Program-made: the position numbers and the translations under genes | Source: SAR86 cluster bacterium | GTDB taxonomy: Bacteria > Pseudomonadota > Gammaproteobacteria > Magnimaribacterales > D2472 | Assembly: GCA_003331545.1 (NCBI GenBank) | Contig: QOPC01000007.1 | Location: forward strand, 1-32,367 | Direction of reading: 5' to 3' | Length of the DNA stretch: 32,367 bases | Shown here: one piece after another, positions 1 through 9,028 of the stretch | How positions within the stretch are numbered: position 1 is the stretch's first letter | Layout: each line of letters starts with the position of its first letter | Notes under the pieces: model-generated | Database searches by the model: none | What the model was told of the DNA's origin: nothing | The model's input: only the letters and a program-made list of their open reading frames with translations

Positions 1-8
1 AAAAAGTG

Positions 9-36
9 TTGACACCATTTCCTAAAGGCGTATATT
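9..36 (+). promoter_or_regulatory. sigma70-type promoter for the RNA at ~43-261
   Basis: TTGACA (9-14), 16-bp spacer, TATATT (31-36). Confidence 0.7.
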
Positions 37-42
37 TAATAG

Positions 43-261
43 ACCAATTCGGACCGACTTACAATCAACTGCAGACGGGAGTAAGAGAGAAAGAGGAGGA
101 AGAGACGAAGGGCGAAAGCGTAACTAAGAGTCGACGATAAAAAAGAGCTTAGGGACCCACCAAGGAGGAAAGAGAAAGCCTTCAAGGAGCTAAAGAGATT
201 CTCACTTTAGACCCCTTCCAATCTCGAACTGAAAAGACAGAGCCTAGCTCTGTTTTTTTTT
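43..261 (+). ncRNA. candidate structured ncRNA or 5' leader, purine-rich with 8 GGA motifs; family unknown
   Basis: Good promoter upstream, no ORF, strong intrinsic terminator at the 3' end. GGA at 51, 78, 95, 98, 153, 164, 167 and 186. Hairpin CTAAAG(190-195)/CTTTAG(205-210). TSS inferred from -10 position. Confidence 0.6.
237..261 (+). terminator. Rho-independent terminator
   Basis: Perfect 7-bp stem ACAGAGC-CTA-GCTCTGT followed by a run of 9 T (253-261). Confidence 0.85.
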
Positions 262-341
262 GCCTTTAATTTATAGATTCTCTTACATTTCCTTTTAATT
301 AAACGATAATACCTATTACATGATTTTAGGGGATTCCGTTA

Positions 342-1907
342 ATGCTATTTAGTAATTTAGATATATTTATTGTTATTTTTTATTGCATTGGGATTATATT
401 TCTAGCTCAATATGTTTCTCGATCTCAATTGGGCCAAGAGAAAACTGCTGAAGATTATTTTCTAGCTGGAAGATCATTGCCTTGGTGGGCTATTGGAGCA
501 TCTCTTATTGCTGCAAACATTTCTGCTGAACAAATAATTGGAATGTCCGGACAAGGCTTTGTAGTTGGTATGGCAATTGCAACCTATGAATTGACTGCAG
601 CCATTGCTTTAATAGTAATGGCAAAATATTTCTTACCTCTTTTTTTAGAAAAGCAAATCTATACTATGCCTCAATTTCTTGAACAGAGGTTTGATAAAAG
701 GGTAAGTCTTGTACTCTCATTTTTTTGGCTGGCTGTTTATGTATTTATAAATCTTACAAGCGTTTTGTGGCTTGGATCGTTGGCAATAAATTCACTCACT
801 GGGCTAGATCTATTTACCGGCTTATTGCTGTTAGCTCTCCTATCTTTAGCATACTCACTTTGGGGTGGGCTAAAAGCAGTCGCCATGACAGACATTATTC
901 AGGTTGTTTTATTAATCTTTGGGGGACTTTCTGTATCTTATATTGCTTTAAATCAAATATCGGACGGTACAGGAATATTCAATGGTTTGAACAAAGTTTA
1001 TCAATTACTTCCTGAAAAATTTGACATGATTTTATCTACTGATAATCCTGCATATAAAGATCTTCCAGGAGTCTGGGTTTTGATTGGCGGCCTATGGATT
1101 GCTCACTTTGCTTATTGGGGCTTCAATCAATATATTACTCAAAGAGCACTTGGAGCAAAATCACTGCCTGAAGCACAGAAGGGAGTAATGTTTGCAGCAT
1201 ACCTTAAGCTTTTAATGCCATTTGTTGTAGTTCTTCCTGGAATATGCGCCGCAGTTATATATCCTGAGCTAGATAAATCTGATCAAGCATACCCAATGAT
1301 GATGTCCTTATTGCCAAACGGTATTTTGGGTCTTACTTTTGCTGCTTTAATTGCTGCCATAGTTTCCTCATTAGCCTCTATGACAAATAGTATTAGTACG
1401 ATTTTTACCATGGATATTTATAGAAATTTTACTTCTTTAAAACCATCAGAAACAAAACTAGTGTCAGTCGGCAGGAATGTTGCTGTGATAGCATTAGTGA
1501 TTGCTGTTTTGTGCGCACAACCATTACTTGGAAGCATGGAGTCAGCATTTCAGTACATTCAAAACTTTACTGGATTTTTTACTCCTGGCATTCTGGTAAT
1601 ATTTTTAGTTGCTCTATTTTGGAATAAAGCTACTACTTTGAGCGTTTTAGTGGCTGCAATAATGTCATTGATCTTATCTTTGCTTATTTTCTTAATCTTT
1701 CCAGAGTATCCATTTATTCATAGGATGGGGGTTGTATTTTTGACTTCTGGATTAGGATGTTTTTTAACTGCATGGATTCAAGGCTACACCAATCAAGAAA
1801 AAGCGATTGAACTATCAGGAATTAATTTTAAAACAGAGCTTTCATTTAATATAAATACCCTGATTATCTTTGGAATCTTAATAGTTACTTACCTTTTGCT
1901 ATGGTAA
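342..1907 (+). CDS. Sodium:solute symporter family (SSS), SGLT-like sugar transporter
   Basis: 521 aa multi-TM protein; 'AEDYFLAGRSLPWWAIGASLIAANISAEQIIGMSGQG' is typical SSS; next to glucokinase and GH3. Confidence 0.9.
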   Translation: MLFSNLDIFIVIFYCIGIIFLAQYVSRSQLGQEKTAEDYFLAGRSLPWWAIGASLIAANISAEQIIGMSGQGFVVGMAIATYELTAAIALIVMAKYFLPLFLEKQIYTMPQFLEQRFDKRVSLVLSFFWLAVYVFINLTSVLWLGSLAINSLTGLDLFTGLLLLALLSLAYSLWGGLKAVAMTDIIQVVLLIFGGLSVSYIALNQISDGTGIFNGLNKVYQLLPEKFDMILSTDNPAYKDLPGVWVLIGGLWIAHFAYWGFNQYITQRALGAKSLPEAQKGVMFAAYLKLLMPFVVVLPGICAAVIYPELDKSDQAYPMMMSLLPNGILGLTFAALIAAIVSSLASMTNSISTIFTMDIYRNFTSLKPSETKLVSVGRNVAVIALVIAVLCAQPLLGSMESAFQYIQNFTGFFTPGILVIFLVALFWNKATTLSVLVAAIMSLILSLLIFLIFPEYPFIHRMGVVFLTSGLGCFLTAWIQGYTNQEKAIELSGINFKTELSFNINTLIIFGILIVTYLLLW

Positions 1908-2851
1908 TAAAATCCAAAGTTTCTACTTTAGAAAAGAAAGTTTTACTTGTGGATATTGGCGGGACTAATATCCGAACAGCAACAGCTGAAATTGGCTCTT
2001 TTGAGTTACAAAACGCTCATAAGCGGAATCTAGATTGTCTTGATTCATTTGATGAGATAATTGAGAATCTGCTCAATGAAGATATGGACATCAAACATAT
2101 AGTATTTTCTATTGCTGGCCCCAAGCTCCATCAATCCATTTCAATGACTAATAGAAAGTTTGAGATAGACGAATCAGATATTCTTAATAAGTTCGAAATT
2201 GACTCATGCCATATCCTTAATGATTGGGAATCAATTGGTCATGGGCTATCACTTTTTGATAGGAATGAAATGATTTTTATTAATGAGGGCAATTCATTTA
2301 ATAATACTGCTTTAGTTTTAGGTCCAGGCACTGGCTTAGGAGTAGCTCAGGTGATAAATAATAATATTGTTCTTCCTACCGAAATTGGTAATAGCTTACT
2401 AAGCATGCCTAAATTATTTAAAGAATTAAATCTCTCAAATCCAGAAGATTTTATTGTTATTGAAGATTTGCTCTCTGGTGGTGGTTTAAAGAAAATTTAT
2501 AAATGTATCTCATCTGATGAACAATCTCCTGAAGAGATTGTTGCAAGTTATGCCAAAAATGAATTATCTCAAAAAAGTGTACAATTTTTTTTGATATCTC
2601 TTTCACAAATATTATCTGAGCTTGCATTAGCGTATATGCCTGGAAGTGGAATCTACATTGCAGGGGGCTTGATGCGTTCTTTGCAACAATTCCTTGATAT
2701 TGATAGATTCATGAAGGAGTTCTTAGTTAACAGAAAATCAATACATGCAGATGTGCTTAAACAAATACCACTTGCAATTATTAATCAAGAAATGACTTGT
2801 TTGCATGGAAGTCTAAATTTTATTAATAAATTTAGCTTAAATCTTAAATAG
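1901..2851 (+). CDS. glk: Glucokinase
   Basis: 'VDIGGTNIRTA' ATP-binding motif, 'LGPGTGLGVA', 'IYIAGG'; overlaps the upstream gene by 7 nt. Confidence 0.85.
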   Translation: MVIKSKVSTLEKKVLLVDIGGTNIRTATAEIGSFELQNAHKRNLDCLDSFDEIIENLLNEDMDIKHIVFSIAGPKLHQSISMTNRKFEIDESDILNKFEIDSCHILNDWESIGHGLSLFDRNEMIFINEGNSFNNTALVLGPGTGLGVAQVINNNIVLPTEIGNSLLSMPKLFKELNLSNPEDFIVIEDLLSGGGLKKIYKCISSDEQSPEEIVASYAKNELSQKSVQFFLISLSQILSELALAYMPGSGIYIAGGLMRSLQQFLDIDRFMKEFLVNRKSIHADVLKQIPLAIINQEMTCLHGSLNFINKFSLNLK

Positions 2852-2903
2852 AAAAAAACTAAGATTGAATTTTTAGACATAGACTTTTAATAGGAAAAAA
2901 ATT

Positions 2904-5336
2904 ATGCGAAGCCTTTATATAATAATTTTGATTTTTACCAGTTCCAATCTTTTGGCGCAAGCTGACTGGACAAGAAAAAATACATGTGAGTATACTGATT
3001 TTGACAATACTGACCTTATTGAAAAGCTAATTAAGGGAATGAGCATTGAAGAAAAGGTAGGGCAAGTAATTCAGGGAGACTTAGACTTTATTTCGCCTGC
3101 AGATGTTCGGAAATATAAGATTGGCTCTGTACTAAACGGAGGAAATACTGCTCCAAATAAAGATAAATACAGCTCAGCGGAGGATTGGAAGACATTAAGC
3201 AAAGAGTTTTATGAAGCCTCTCCTTCATATCAGGGTGTTAAGGTCCCAGTATTATGGGGCACTGATGCGGTTCATGGACACAATAACGTAATTGGCGCAA
3301 CCCTTTTTCCGCATAATATAGGTTTGGGCGCAACTAGAAATGAAGCTTTGGTTAGAAACATTGGTGAAGCGATTGCTCTGGAAGTTCTTTCAACTGGGGT
3401 AGCTTGGACATTTGCCCCAACAATTGCTGTCCCTCAAGATGATCGCTGGGGTAGAACATATGAGGGATTTTCTGAGGATCCAATTTTGGTATCTAAACTT
3501 GGTAAAGCATTAGTTCTTGGACTTCAGGGTCAGGGCGATACATTTCTAGACAACAACCATGTAATTGCAACCGCAAAACATTTTATGGGCGATGGGGGAA
3601 CATTTGAAGGAATTGATCAAGGGAATACAAGAATCTCTGAAGCAGGCCTAAGAGAACTGCATGGGTTTCCATATTTTGATGCTCTTGATGCCTGTGCTCA
3701 AACTGTTATGGCAAGTTTTAATTCGTGGAATGGTGAAAAGATTCACGGTTACCAAAAGCTTTTAACTGATATTTTAAAAATAGATATGCAATTTGATGGT
3801 TTTGTAGTTGGTGATTGGAATGGTCACGGACAGGTTAAGGGCTGCTCTAATTCTAAATGTGCTCAATCTTTTAATGCTGGGGTAGATATGTTTATGGTTC
3901 CAGAAAATTGGAAAGATCTTCTCAGAAATACAATTAGGCAAGTTAAATCAGGCGCAATATCTGAATCAAGGCTTGATGATGCCGTTAGAAGTATCTTAAA
4001 TGTAAAATCAAGGCTGGGACTTTTCAATAATAGAAAACCTCACGAATTTAAGGAAAATTATCTCGGCCATCCAGATCATATTGCGTTGGCTCGTCAAGCT
4101 GTAAGAGAATCGATAGTCTTACTAAAAAATAATAATAGATTATTACCCCTTGATCCTTCAAAACACATAGTTGTATTTGGCGATGCAGCAAATAAAATAT
4201 CTTCTCAAACAGGTGGCTGGACAATTACTTGGCAGGGAAGAGAGAACTCAAACAATGACTTCGTAAATGTTAGTTCTATCTTCGAAGCTTTAAAAGCAGT
4301 CATTAACTCTTCTGGAGGAACAATTGAGTTCTCTTCAGATGGTAAATTTAATAAAAAACCAGATGTTGCCATTGGGGTGTTTGGTGAAGAGCCATACGCG
4401 GAAATGCTTGGAGATATAGATGATGTTTCATTTGCGGCAACTGATCCTAAGTTTCTGTCTTCACTAAAGCTCATAAGTGCTAAGGGCATTCCTACAGTTA
4501 GTATTTTTTTATCTGGAAGACCTTTAGTGGTGAATGAGCATATAAATGCTTCTAATGCTTTTGTTGCTGCCTGGCTTCCTGGCTCAGCAGTAGAAGGAAT
4601 AGCAGATGTGCTTTTTCAAAAAAATAATACAATTAATTATGACTTTAAAGGCAAACTTTCATATTCTTGGCCTAAATCTAAAGATCAAGCAGTCTTAAAT
4701 TTTACTGACAGCATATATGATCCTTTATTTCCTTATGGTTATGGCCTCACTTATCAATCAGATACAAATCTTACAAGTATTCAAACTCAGAATACTTTTT
4801 CCAAACTTGATTCTGTGAATGTATTCCTGGGCGCTGCTTCAATTCCAGGCAAAGAGTTTGTGGTAACTAAATCTGGACCTGAATTTGTATTAAAGGATGA
4901 TTTTATAAGCGCTAATAACAAAATTAAAATCACAAGATTTGATTATCAGAGGCAAGATGATGCTAAAAATATCATCTTTGTTGCAGATGAATCTTTGCAA
5001 GCGTTTGGTATTTCAACTCAATCAGCAATTAATTTATCTACTATGAAATCTCCTTTTTATGAAATAGTTATGAGAGTCAACACACTTACAAACCCTTCGC
5101 TTTATTTTAGCGTCGGCTGTGGTAATAATTGTAGAGGCTCAGTCATATTACCATCTAAGTCGATGACAAGCTGGTCAAAGATAAATATCCCACTTTCTTG
5201 TCTTGAAGCCTCAGGTTTGGATCTATCTAAAATTCAGGTCAGGAGCTTGTTTTTGAGTCAAGATAGCATCAGCTTTGATCTTAATTCAATCACCATAAGA
5301 GATGGCAAAAGAACTGGTGAGCAGATTAGCTGTTAA
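2904..5336 (+). CDS. GH3 family beta-glucosidase / exo-1,3/1,4-beta-glucanase, ExoP-like with C-terminal ExoP galactose-binding-like domain
   Basis: Signal peptide; GH3 catalytic domain with 'FDGFVVGDWNGHGQV' nucleophile region and 'KHFMGDGGT'; ~170 aa C-terminal extension resembling Exop_C; SD-like AGGAAA upstream. Confidence 0.9.
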   Translation: MRSLYIIILIFTSSNLLAQADWTRKNTCEYTDFDNTDLIEKLIKGMSIEEKVGQVIQGDLDFISPADVRKYKIGSVLNGGNTAPNKDKYSSAEDWKTLSKEFYEASPSYQGVKVPVLWGTDAVHGHNNVIGATLFPHNIGLGATRNEALVRNIGEAIALEVLSTGVAWTFAPTIAVPQDDRWGRTYEGFSEDPILVSKLGKALVLGLQGQGDTFLDNNHVIATAKHFMGDGGTFEGIDQGNTRISEAGLRELHGFPYFDALDACAQTVMASFNSWNGEKIHGYQKLLTDILKIDMQFDGFVVGDWNGHGQVKGCSNSKCAQSFNAGVDMFMVPENWKDLLRNTIRQVKSGAISESRLDDAVRSILNVKSRLGLFNNRKPHEFKENYLGHPDHIALARQAVRESIVLLKNNNRLLPLDPSKHIVVFGDAANKISSQTGGWTITWQGRENSNNDFVNVSSIFEALKAVINSSGGTIEFSSDGKFNKKPDVAIGVFGEEPYAEMLGDIDDVSFAATDPKFLSSLKLISAKGIPTVSIFLSGRPLVVNEHINASNAFVAAWLPGSAVEGIADVLFQKNNTINYDFKGKLSYSWPKSKDQAVLNFTDSIYDPLFPYGYGLTYQSDTNLTSIQTQNTFSKLDSVNVFLGAASIPGKEFVVTKSGPEFVLKDDFISANNKIKITRFDYQRQDDAKNIIFVADESLQAFGISTQSAINLSTMKSPFYEIVMRVNTLTNPSLYFSVGCGNNCRGSVILPSKSMTSWSKINIPLSCLEASGLDLSKIQVRSLFLSQDSISFDLNSITIRDGKRTGEQISC

Positions 5337-5341
5337 CTTAG

Positions 5342-7552
5342 TCAATCATTCGGATTATAAAAATACTGAAATTTAGCGTAAATCTGAGATGTCTCTAATC
5401 TTATATTATCGCTAAATGGGTTGGGCTCTTCATAGAATTGTGTACCACCAATGTAAAAGATAGTAAAAGGGTTGGGTTTCCACTGAAATAAAGCCTCAAG
5501 GAAATAATCGTCACTAAAATCATTTTTTTCAATAATTGTTCTTGTAGATAATGCATTATCAAATTGGTAGTCAATTTCAAATCTATTAATTTCACCTGCA
5601 TAGAATTCTTCGTGAGTAATTTTATTTTTTAACTCAGAGTATCTATGCCCAAGAGAAATCTTGAAATTGTCTGAAAATCTAAATACGGTGAACAAATTAT
5701 ACTGGGTAGAGTCTCCAATTTCCGGCTGGTCAATTCTGTAAGCAATGGCTTCTCCCTTTTCATATTTAAAGCTAGTAAAGAAACTTTCTGCAGGATGATA
5801 TTCGCCACTTATTTCATATTCTTTTTGTTCACCAAATTGAATGCCCGCAAACTTTTCGCTTGATTTAAGTTCAAACTCAATTCCACCAGAAAAGTTAAAA
5901 TTTGTTTCAAGATTTATTCTAAATCCATAGAATTCTCGAGTTTTCTGATTTCGAAAATTTAATCTGTTTCTATTGTTCAAATTGAAATTAATCTTTCTTA
6001 TAACACCCTGAGATCTGTATGTTCTTCCGTACCAATAGTTCCGATTTTTATAATCATTTCGTCCAACAAAACCAACATGTGCTCTGTAAGTTGGAGATAC
6101 ATCTTTAAATCTTATGCCCCAATTTGATCCATTAACAACTCTTCTTAATCGAAAATTTTTAGCTGAACCAGAGAAAGATTCTCCATCCATTGCATAAGTT
6201 CTTCCTGCAAAAGTATCATCAGTCTCAATATAATTTATGTAACCTTCCTGCGTATCACTTCTTGCATAATTTAAATCCAAAATATAATCATCAAGGAAGT
6301 TTATTAACCCATCAAATTCAACAAGTGATCCAGAACCACCTGATTGATAATCTCTATTGGTTGCTATTAATCCTAGGTGTGAATTATTTCCGAGGTTTCT
6401 TTTAAATCTGCCAACGGTCACCTTACTTTTTCCGGCATTTCCTCGATATGATCTTTCCTGTCCTGCTGCTAAATAGGGAGAATCACTATCAGTAGCATGC
6501 ATAATATATGTTGAGCTATCTTTGCCCTGATTGACGTATTTAAGTGCACCAAGAGGACTTGTTACAGATCTTGTATAGACCGTATTTAAATCTGATTTTA
6601 GAAGTTCTGAGCCTTCTAAAAAAAATGTTCTTTTTTCTGGATATGATATAGCAAAGGTTTCATTTGCCATGATCATTGGGACGTCTGATTCAACCTGAGA
6701 AAAATCAGGGTTAATGGTATATTCAATTGATGATGATTTGCTTAAATCATATAAGCCAGTAATACCAATTTCATAATCGGGATTTTGCAATTTAAATTTA
6801 TTTACTGGTCTATTTCCAATTTGATTTACAAAGATATATGGATAAACATAATTTCTATAAATTTCTTCAGGTGAACCCAAGATAACCTCTTCATCAACTT
6901 GACATGCGTAACATGTTTCTCTAGGAAGATTTTTAAATGATCCAAAGACTGTTTGAACGCCTGCTTCATATGATTTTCTTATGAATCCTATATTCCATTT
7001 CTGTACCTCTGTATCAGGCAACTGAAGCTCAGAAAACGGAATGATCATTTCAGCGGAATATCCATCGTCTTGAAAAGCAGTGGCTGATTGAAACAAAATT
7101 CCCCAAGAGTCATCATTACCATTGCTAGTAAATTTTTCATCCAATTGGACGCCTAAAGCATTTACACCCACTAAAATGCCATATCTTCCATCTCTAAATG
7201 GATCAGCCATCATGGCGAGATAGTCCTCATTGAAAGTTTCATCTCTATTTTTTAATGTCGCTCTTATTTTCTTAGGATCACCATATGCTTTTATGCCAAT
7301 ATAAATATTTTTTTTATCATATTTTAAATAAGCAGTAGTTTTTAGTGCAGCAGGACTATTTCTGGAGGGCATCAATTCATATTCCAGATCATAGGAGTTT
7401 GCTTGATCCCATTCGCTTGGAGATAGGACACCATCAAGCAAGAAGCTTTCCCCTGAAATATTATAAGAAGCAGTTAGACAAAAAATAATAGATGCCAATT
7501 TTTTATAAGGCATTTCAGTTTTTTTCTTTATTAAAAATAATTTTTTAAACAT
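5342..7552 (-). CDS. DUF5916 family outer-membrane protein with N-terminal CBM9-like domain
   Basis: Signal peptide; CBM9-like N-terminus ('LDGVLSPSEWDQANSYDLEYELMPS'); C-terminal beta-barrel-like pattern ending in an aromatic-rich segment. Confidence 0.8.
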   Translation of the reverse strand: MFKKLFLIKKKTEMPYKKLASIIFCLTASYNISGESFLLDGVLSPSEWDQANSYDLEYELMPSRNSPAALKTTAYLKYDKKNIYIGIKAYGDPKKIRATLKNRDETFNEDYLAMMADPFRDGRYGILVGVNALGVQLDEKFTSNGNDDSWGILFQSATAFQDDGYSAEMIIPFSELQLPDTEVQKWNIGFIRKSYEAGVQTVFGSFKNLPRETCYACQVDEEVILGSPEEIYRNYVYPYIFVNQIGNRPVNKFKLQNPDYEIGITGLYDLSKSSSIEYTINPDFSQVESDVPMIMANETFAISYPEKRTFFLEGSELLKSDLNTVYTRSVTSPLGALKYVNQGKDSSTYIMHATDSDSPYLAAGQERSYRGNAGKSKVTVGRFKRNLGNNSHLGLIATNRDYQSGGSGSLVEFDGLINFLDDYILDLNYARSDTQEGYINYIETDDTFAGRTYAMDGESFSGSAKNFRLRRVVNGSNWGIRFKDVSPTYRAHVGFVGRNDYKNRNYWYGRTYRSQGVIRKINFNLNNRNRLNFRNQKTREFYGFRINLETNFNFSGGIEFELKSSEKFAGIQFGEQKEYEISGEYHPAESFFTSFKYEKGEAIAYRIDQPEIGDSTQYNLFTVFRFSDNFKISLGHRYSELKNKITHEEFYAGEINRFEIDYQFDNALSTRTIIEKNDFSDDYFLEALFQWKPNPFTIFYIGGTQFYEEPNPFSDNIRLETSQIYAKFQYFYNPND

Positions 7553-7653
7553 GGTTGTTTTAAGGGCACTGTATTTTAGGCTAATAAGAAGGCTCAGAAT
7601 ATAGATATTTAATAAGATTTCCCTTTTTTTATGTTCAATTGCATTGATTTGGG

Positions 7654-7659
7654 TATAAT
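7654..7659 (+). promoter_or_regulatory. -10 element of rpmG, predicting a very short or absent leader
   Basis: Perfect TATAAT 9 nt upstream of the ATG at 7669; no SD between them. Confidence 0.55.
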
Positions 7660-7668
7660 CATCGCATT

Positions 7669-7872
7669 ATGGCAGATAGCAAAAAAAAACAGACGAAGGT
7701 TTACTTGATCCCAGAAAGTGAATCAAGAGATAGTCATACATATCATTACCTTGCAGTTAAAACTAAGAAATTAGTCATTGAAAATCAGAAGCTTAGATTA
7801 AAAAAATTTAATCCTGCTAAGCAAATCCATGAATGGTTTGTTGAGGCTAAATTGCCCCCTCACAGTAAATAA
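7669..7872 (+). CDS. rpmG: 50S ribosomal protein bL33 (divergent)
   Basis: 67 aa; 'HTYHYLAVKTKKLVIENQKLRLKKFNPAKQIHEWFVEAKLP' matches the bL33 pattern ([34 protein letters not shown]). Confidence 0.8.
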   Translation: MADSKKKQTKVYLIPESESRDSHTYHYLAVKTKKLVIENQKLRLKKFNPAKQIHEWFVEAKLPPHSK

Positions 7873-7874
7873 AT

Positions 7875-8978
7875 CTACTCCCCCACTTTTCTAATGATAG
7901 ACGATGAAATATCGTCTCTAAATATATCCTCACCAAAACCAGTAAATCTATTTTTAATATGCTCAGGTATCGAAACTGAGTCTAAGCCTATAAAATTCTT
8001 TTTAATCTTGCGTCCAAAAACTAAGAAATTAATGTTATGACTGTTAAATAAATCGAGTTCATCAAGCATGTCTTTTCTATTCAAATAAAACTTCTCATCT
8101 AACATTCTTGTTAATGTATCTGCCCCAATAATAAAAACTGAATTAGGAAATAATTGAGCCTTATCGGTAAATTTACCAGCCTTAGTTAAGACCCATTCAT
8201 AGGTTTGACTGAATTGTAATAATGTTCTCTTGATCTCATGATACGAAAGAGGGGGCTTATCAGCATTTTGAATACAAATTTCATATGCAGGACTCAATCC
8301 GGTTCTTTTTTCTGCAAGTGCACTCATTTCGCTATGGCCAGAATGAAATGGATTAAATGAGCCAGGAAAGATTAATTCCGGTGTTCGATTTGATGATGAA
8401 ATAAAATCAATTTTATTATTTACTAATTTGATCCAAGACTTTTCTGCTTGAGTTTTCTCAATGATAAGGTTTGGTGACTTTTCTGGAAATTTGCTGACAT
8501 CGCAAGCTTCAGACAAAGCATAAATTATATGTTGAGTGACAATTTCTTCTTCCTCGTCTCTTGAAAGCTCGCCTTTTATAAAAGAATAAGAAAAGCTTAA
8601 AGAATACTTATGTGTTTGGATGGCTATAAAAAATTTATGATCACCTTTTTTTGAATAATTAGTAGCTAATGATGCTGTTACAGCAATACCTAATAATTTT
8701 TTTGGATGAGTCTTTGGATCTATTTTTTTTGCTGCACTATAGGCTTTTGCTGCCATGCTAAGGGTGGTATCTAGACTGCAATAATGATCCGGTTGCCTTA
8801 AAAGATAATGATCTAAAGATTCTTTTGCATATGGAACATATGCCTCTAAAACAGAGTTGCTAGCACCAGGCACTTTTAAAATTTCTGAAATTGCATTAGT
8901 TCCGCCTCCGCTAGAAACAATGACAAAACGATAAGACGAATTATGAATTTTTTTAATAGTTTCTAAATATTGAGACAT
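7875..8978 (-). CDS. Fusion protein: N-terminal CinA-C/PncC-like domain + C-terminal nicotinate/nicotinamide-nucleotide adenylyltransferase-like domain
   Basis: N-term 'VIVSSGGGTNAISEILKVPGASNSVLEAYVPYAKESL' resembles PncC 'AESCTGG...VPGSS..F..G.V.Y...AK'; C-term 'FPGSFNPFHSGH', 'FIIGADTLTRMLDEKFY', 'DDISSSIIRK' are nucleotidylyltransferase motifs. Confidence 0.75.
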   Translation of the reverse strand: MSQYLETIKKIHNSSYRFVIVSSGGGTNAISEILKVPGASNSVLEAYVPYAKESLDHYLLRQPDHYCSLDTTLSMAAKAYSAAKKIDPKTHPKKLLGIAVTASLATNYSKKGDHKFFIAIQTHKYSLSFSYSFIKGELSRDEEEEIVTQHIIYALSEACDVSKFPEKSPNLIIEKTQAEKSWIKLVNNKIDFISSSNRTPELIFPGSFNPFHSGHSEMSALAEKRTGLSPAYEICIQNADKPPLSYHEIKRTLLQFSQTYEWVLTKAGKFTDKAQLFPNSVFIIGADTLTRMLDEKFYLNRKDMLDELDLFNSHNINFLVFGRKIKKNFIGLDSVSIPEHIKNRFTGFGEDIFRDDISSSIIRKVGE

Positions 8979-9028
8979 TTTTTATATAAGGCTTTAGATC
9001 GCAATGTTATTGAGTGCATAATTAAAGT

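Noticed and set aside
43-261. 6S RNA, tmRNA or RNase P RNA as identity of the left-edge RNA
   Set aside because: Lacks recognisable conserved primary motifs (e.g. RNase P GAGGAAAGUCCGGGC, tmRNA tRNA-like ends); kept as unknown because no covariance search could be run.
725-1015. 96-aa ORF and the other short alternate-frame ORFs (e.g. 4205-4489, 6190-6405, 10056-10280, 10277-10492, 13694-13891, 18457-18678, 21076-21303, 29808-30059)
   Set aside because: Embedded in strong coding genes in another frame or strand, with no family signal.
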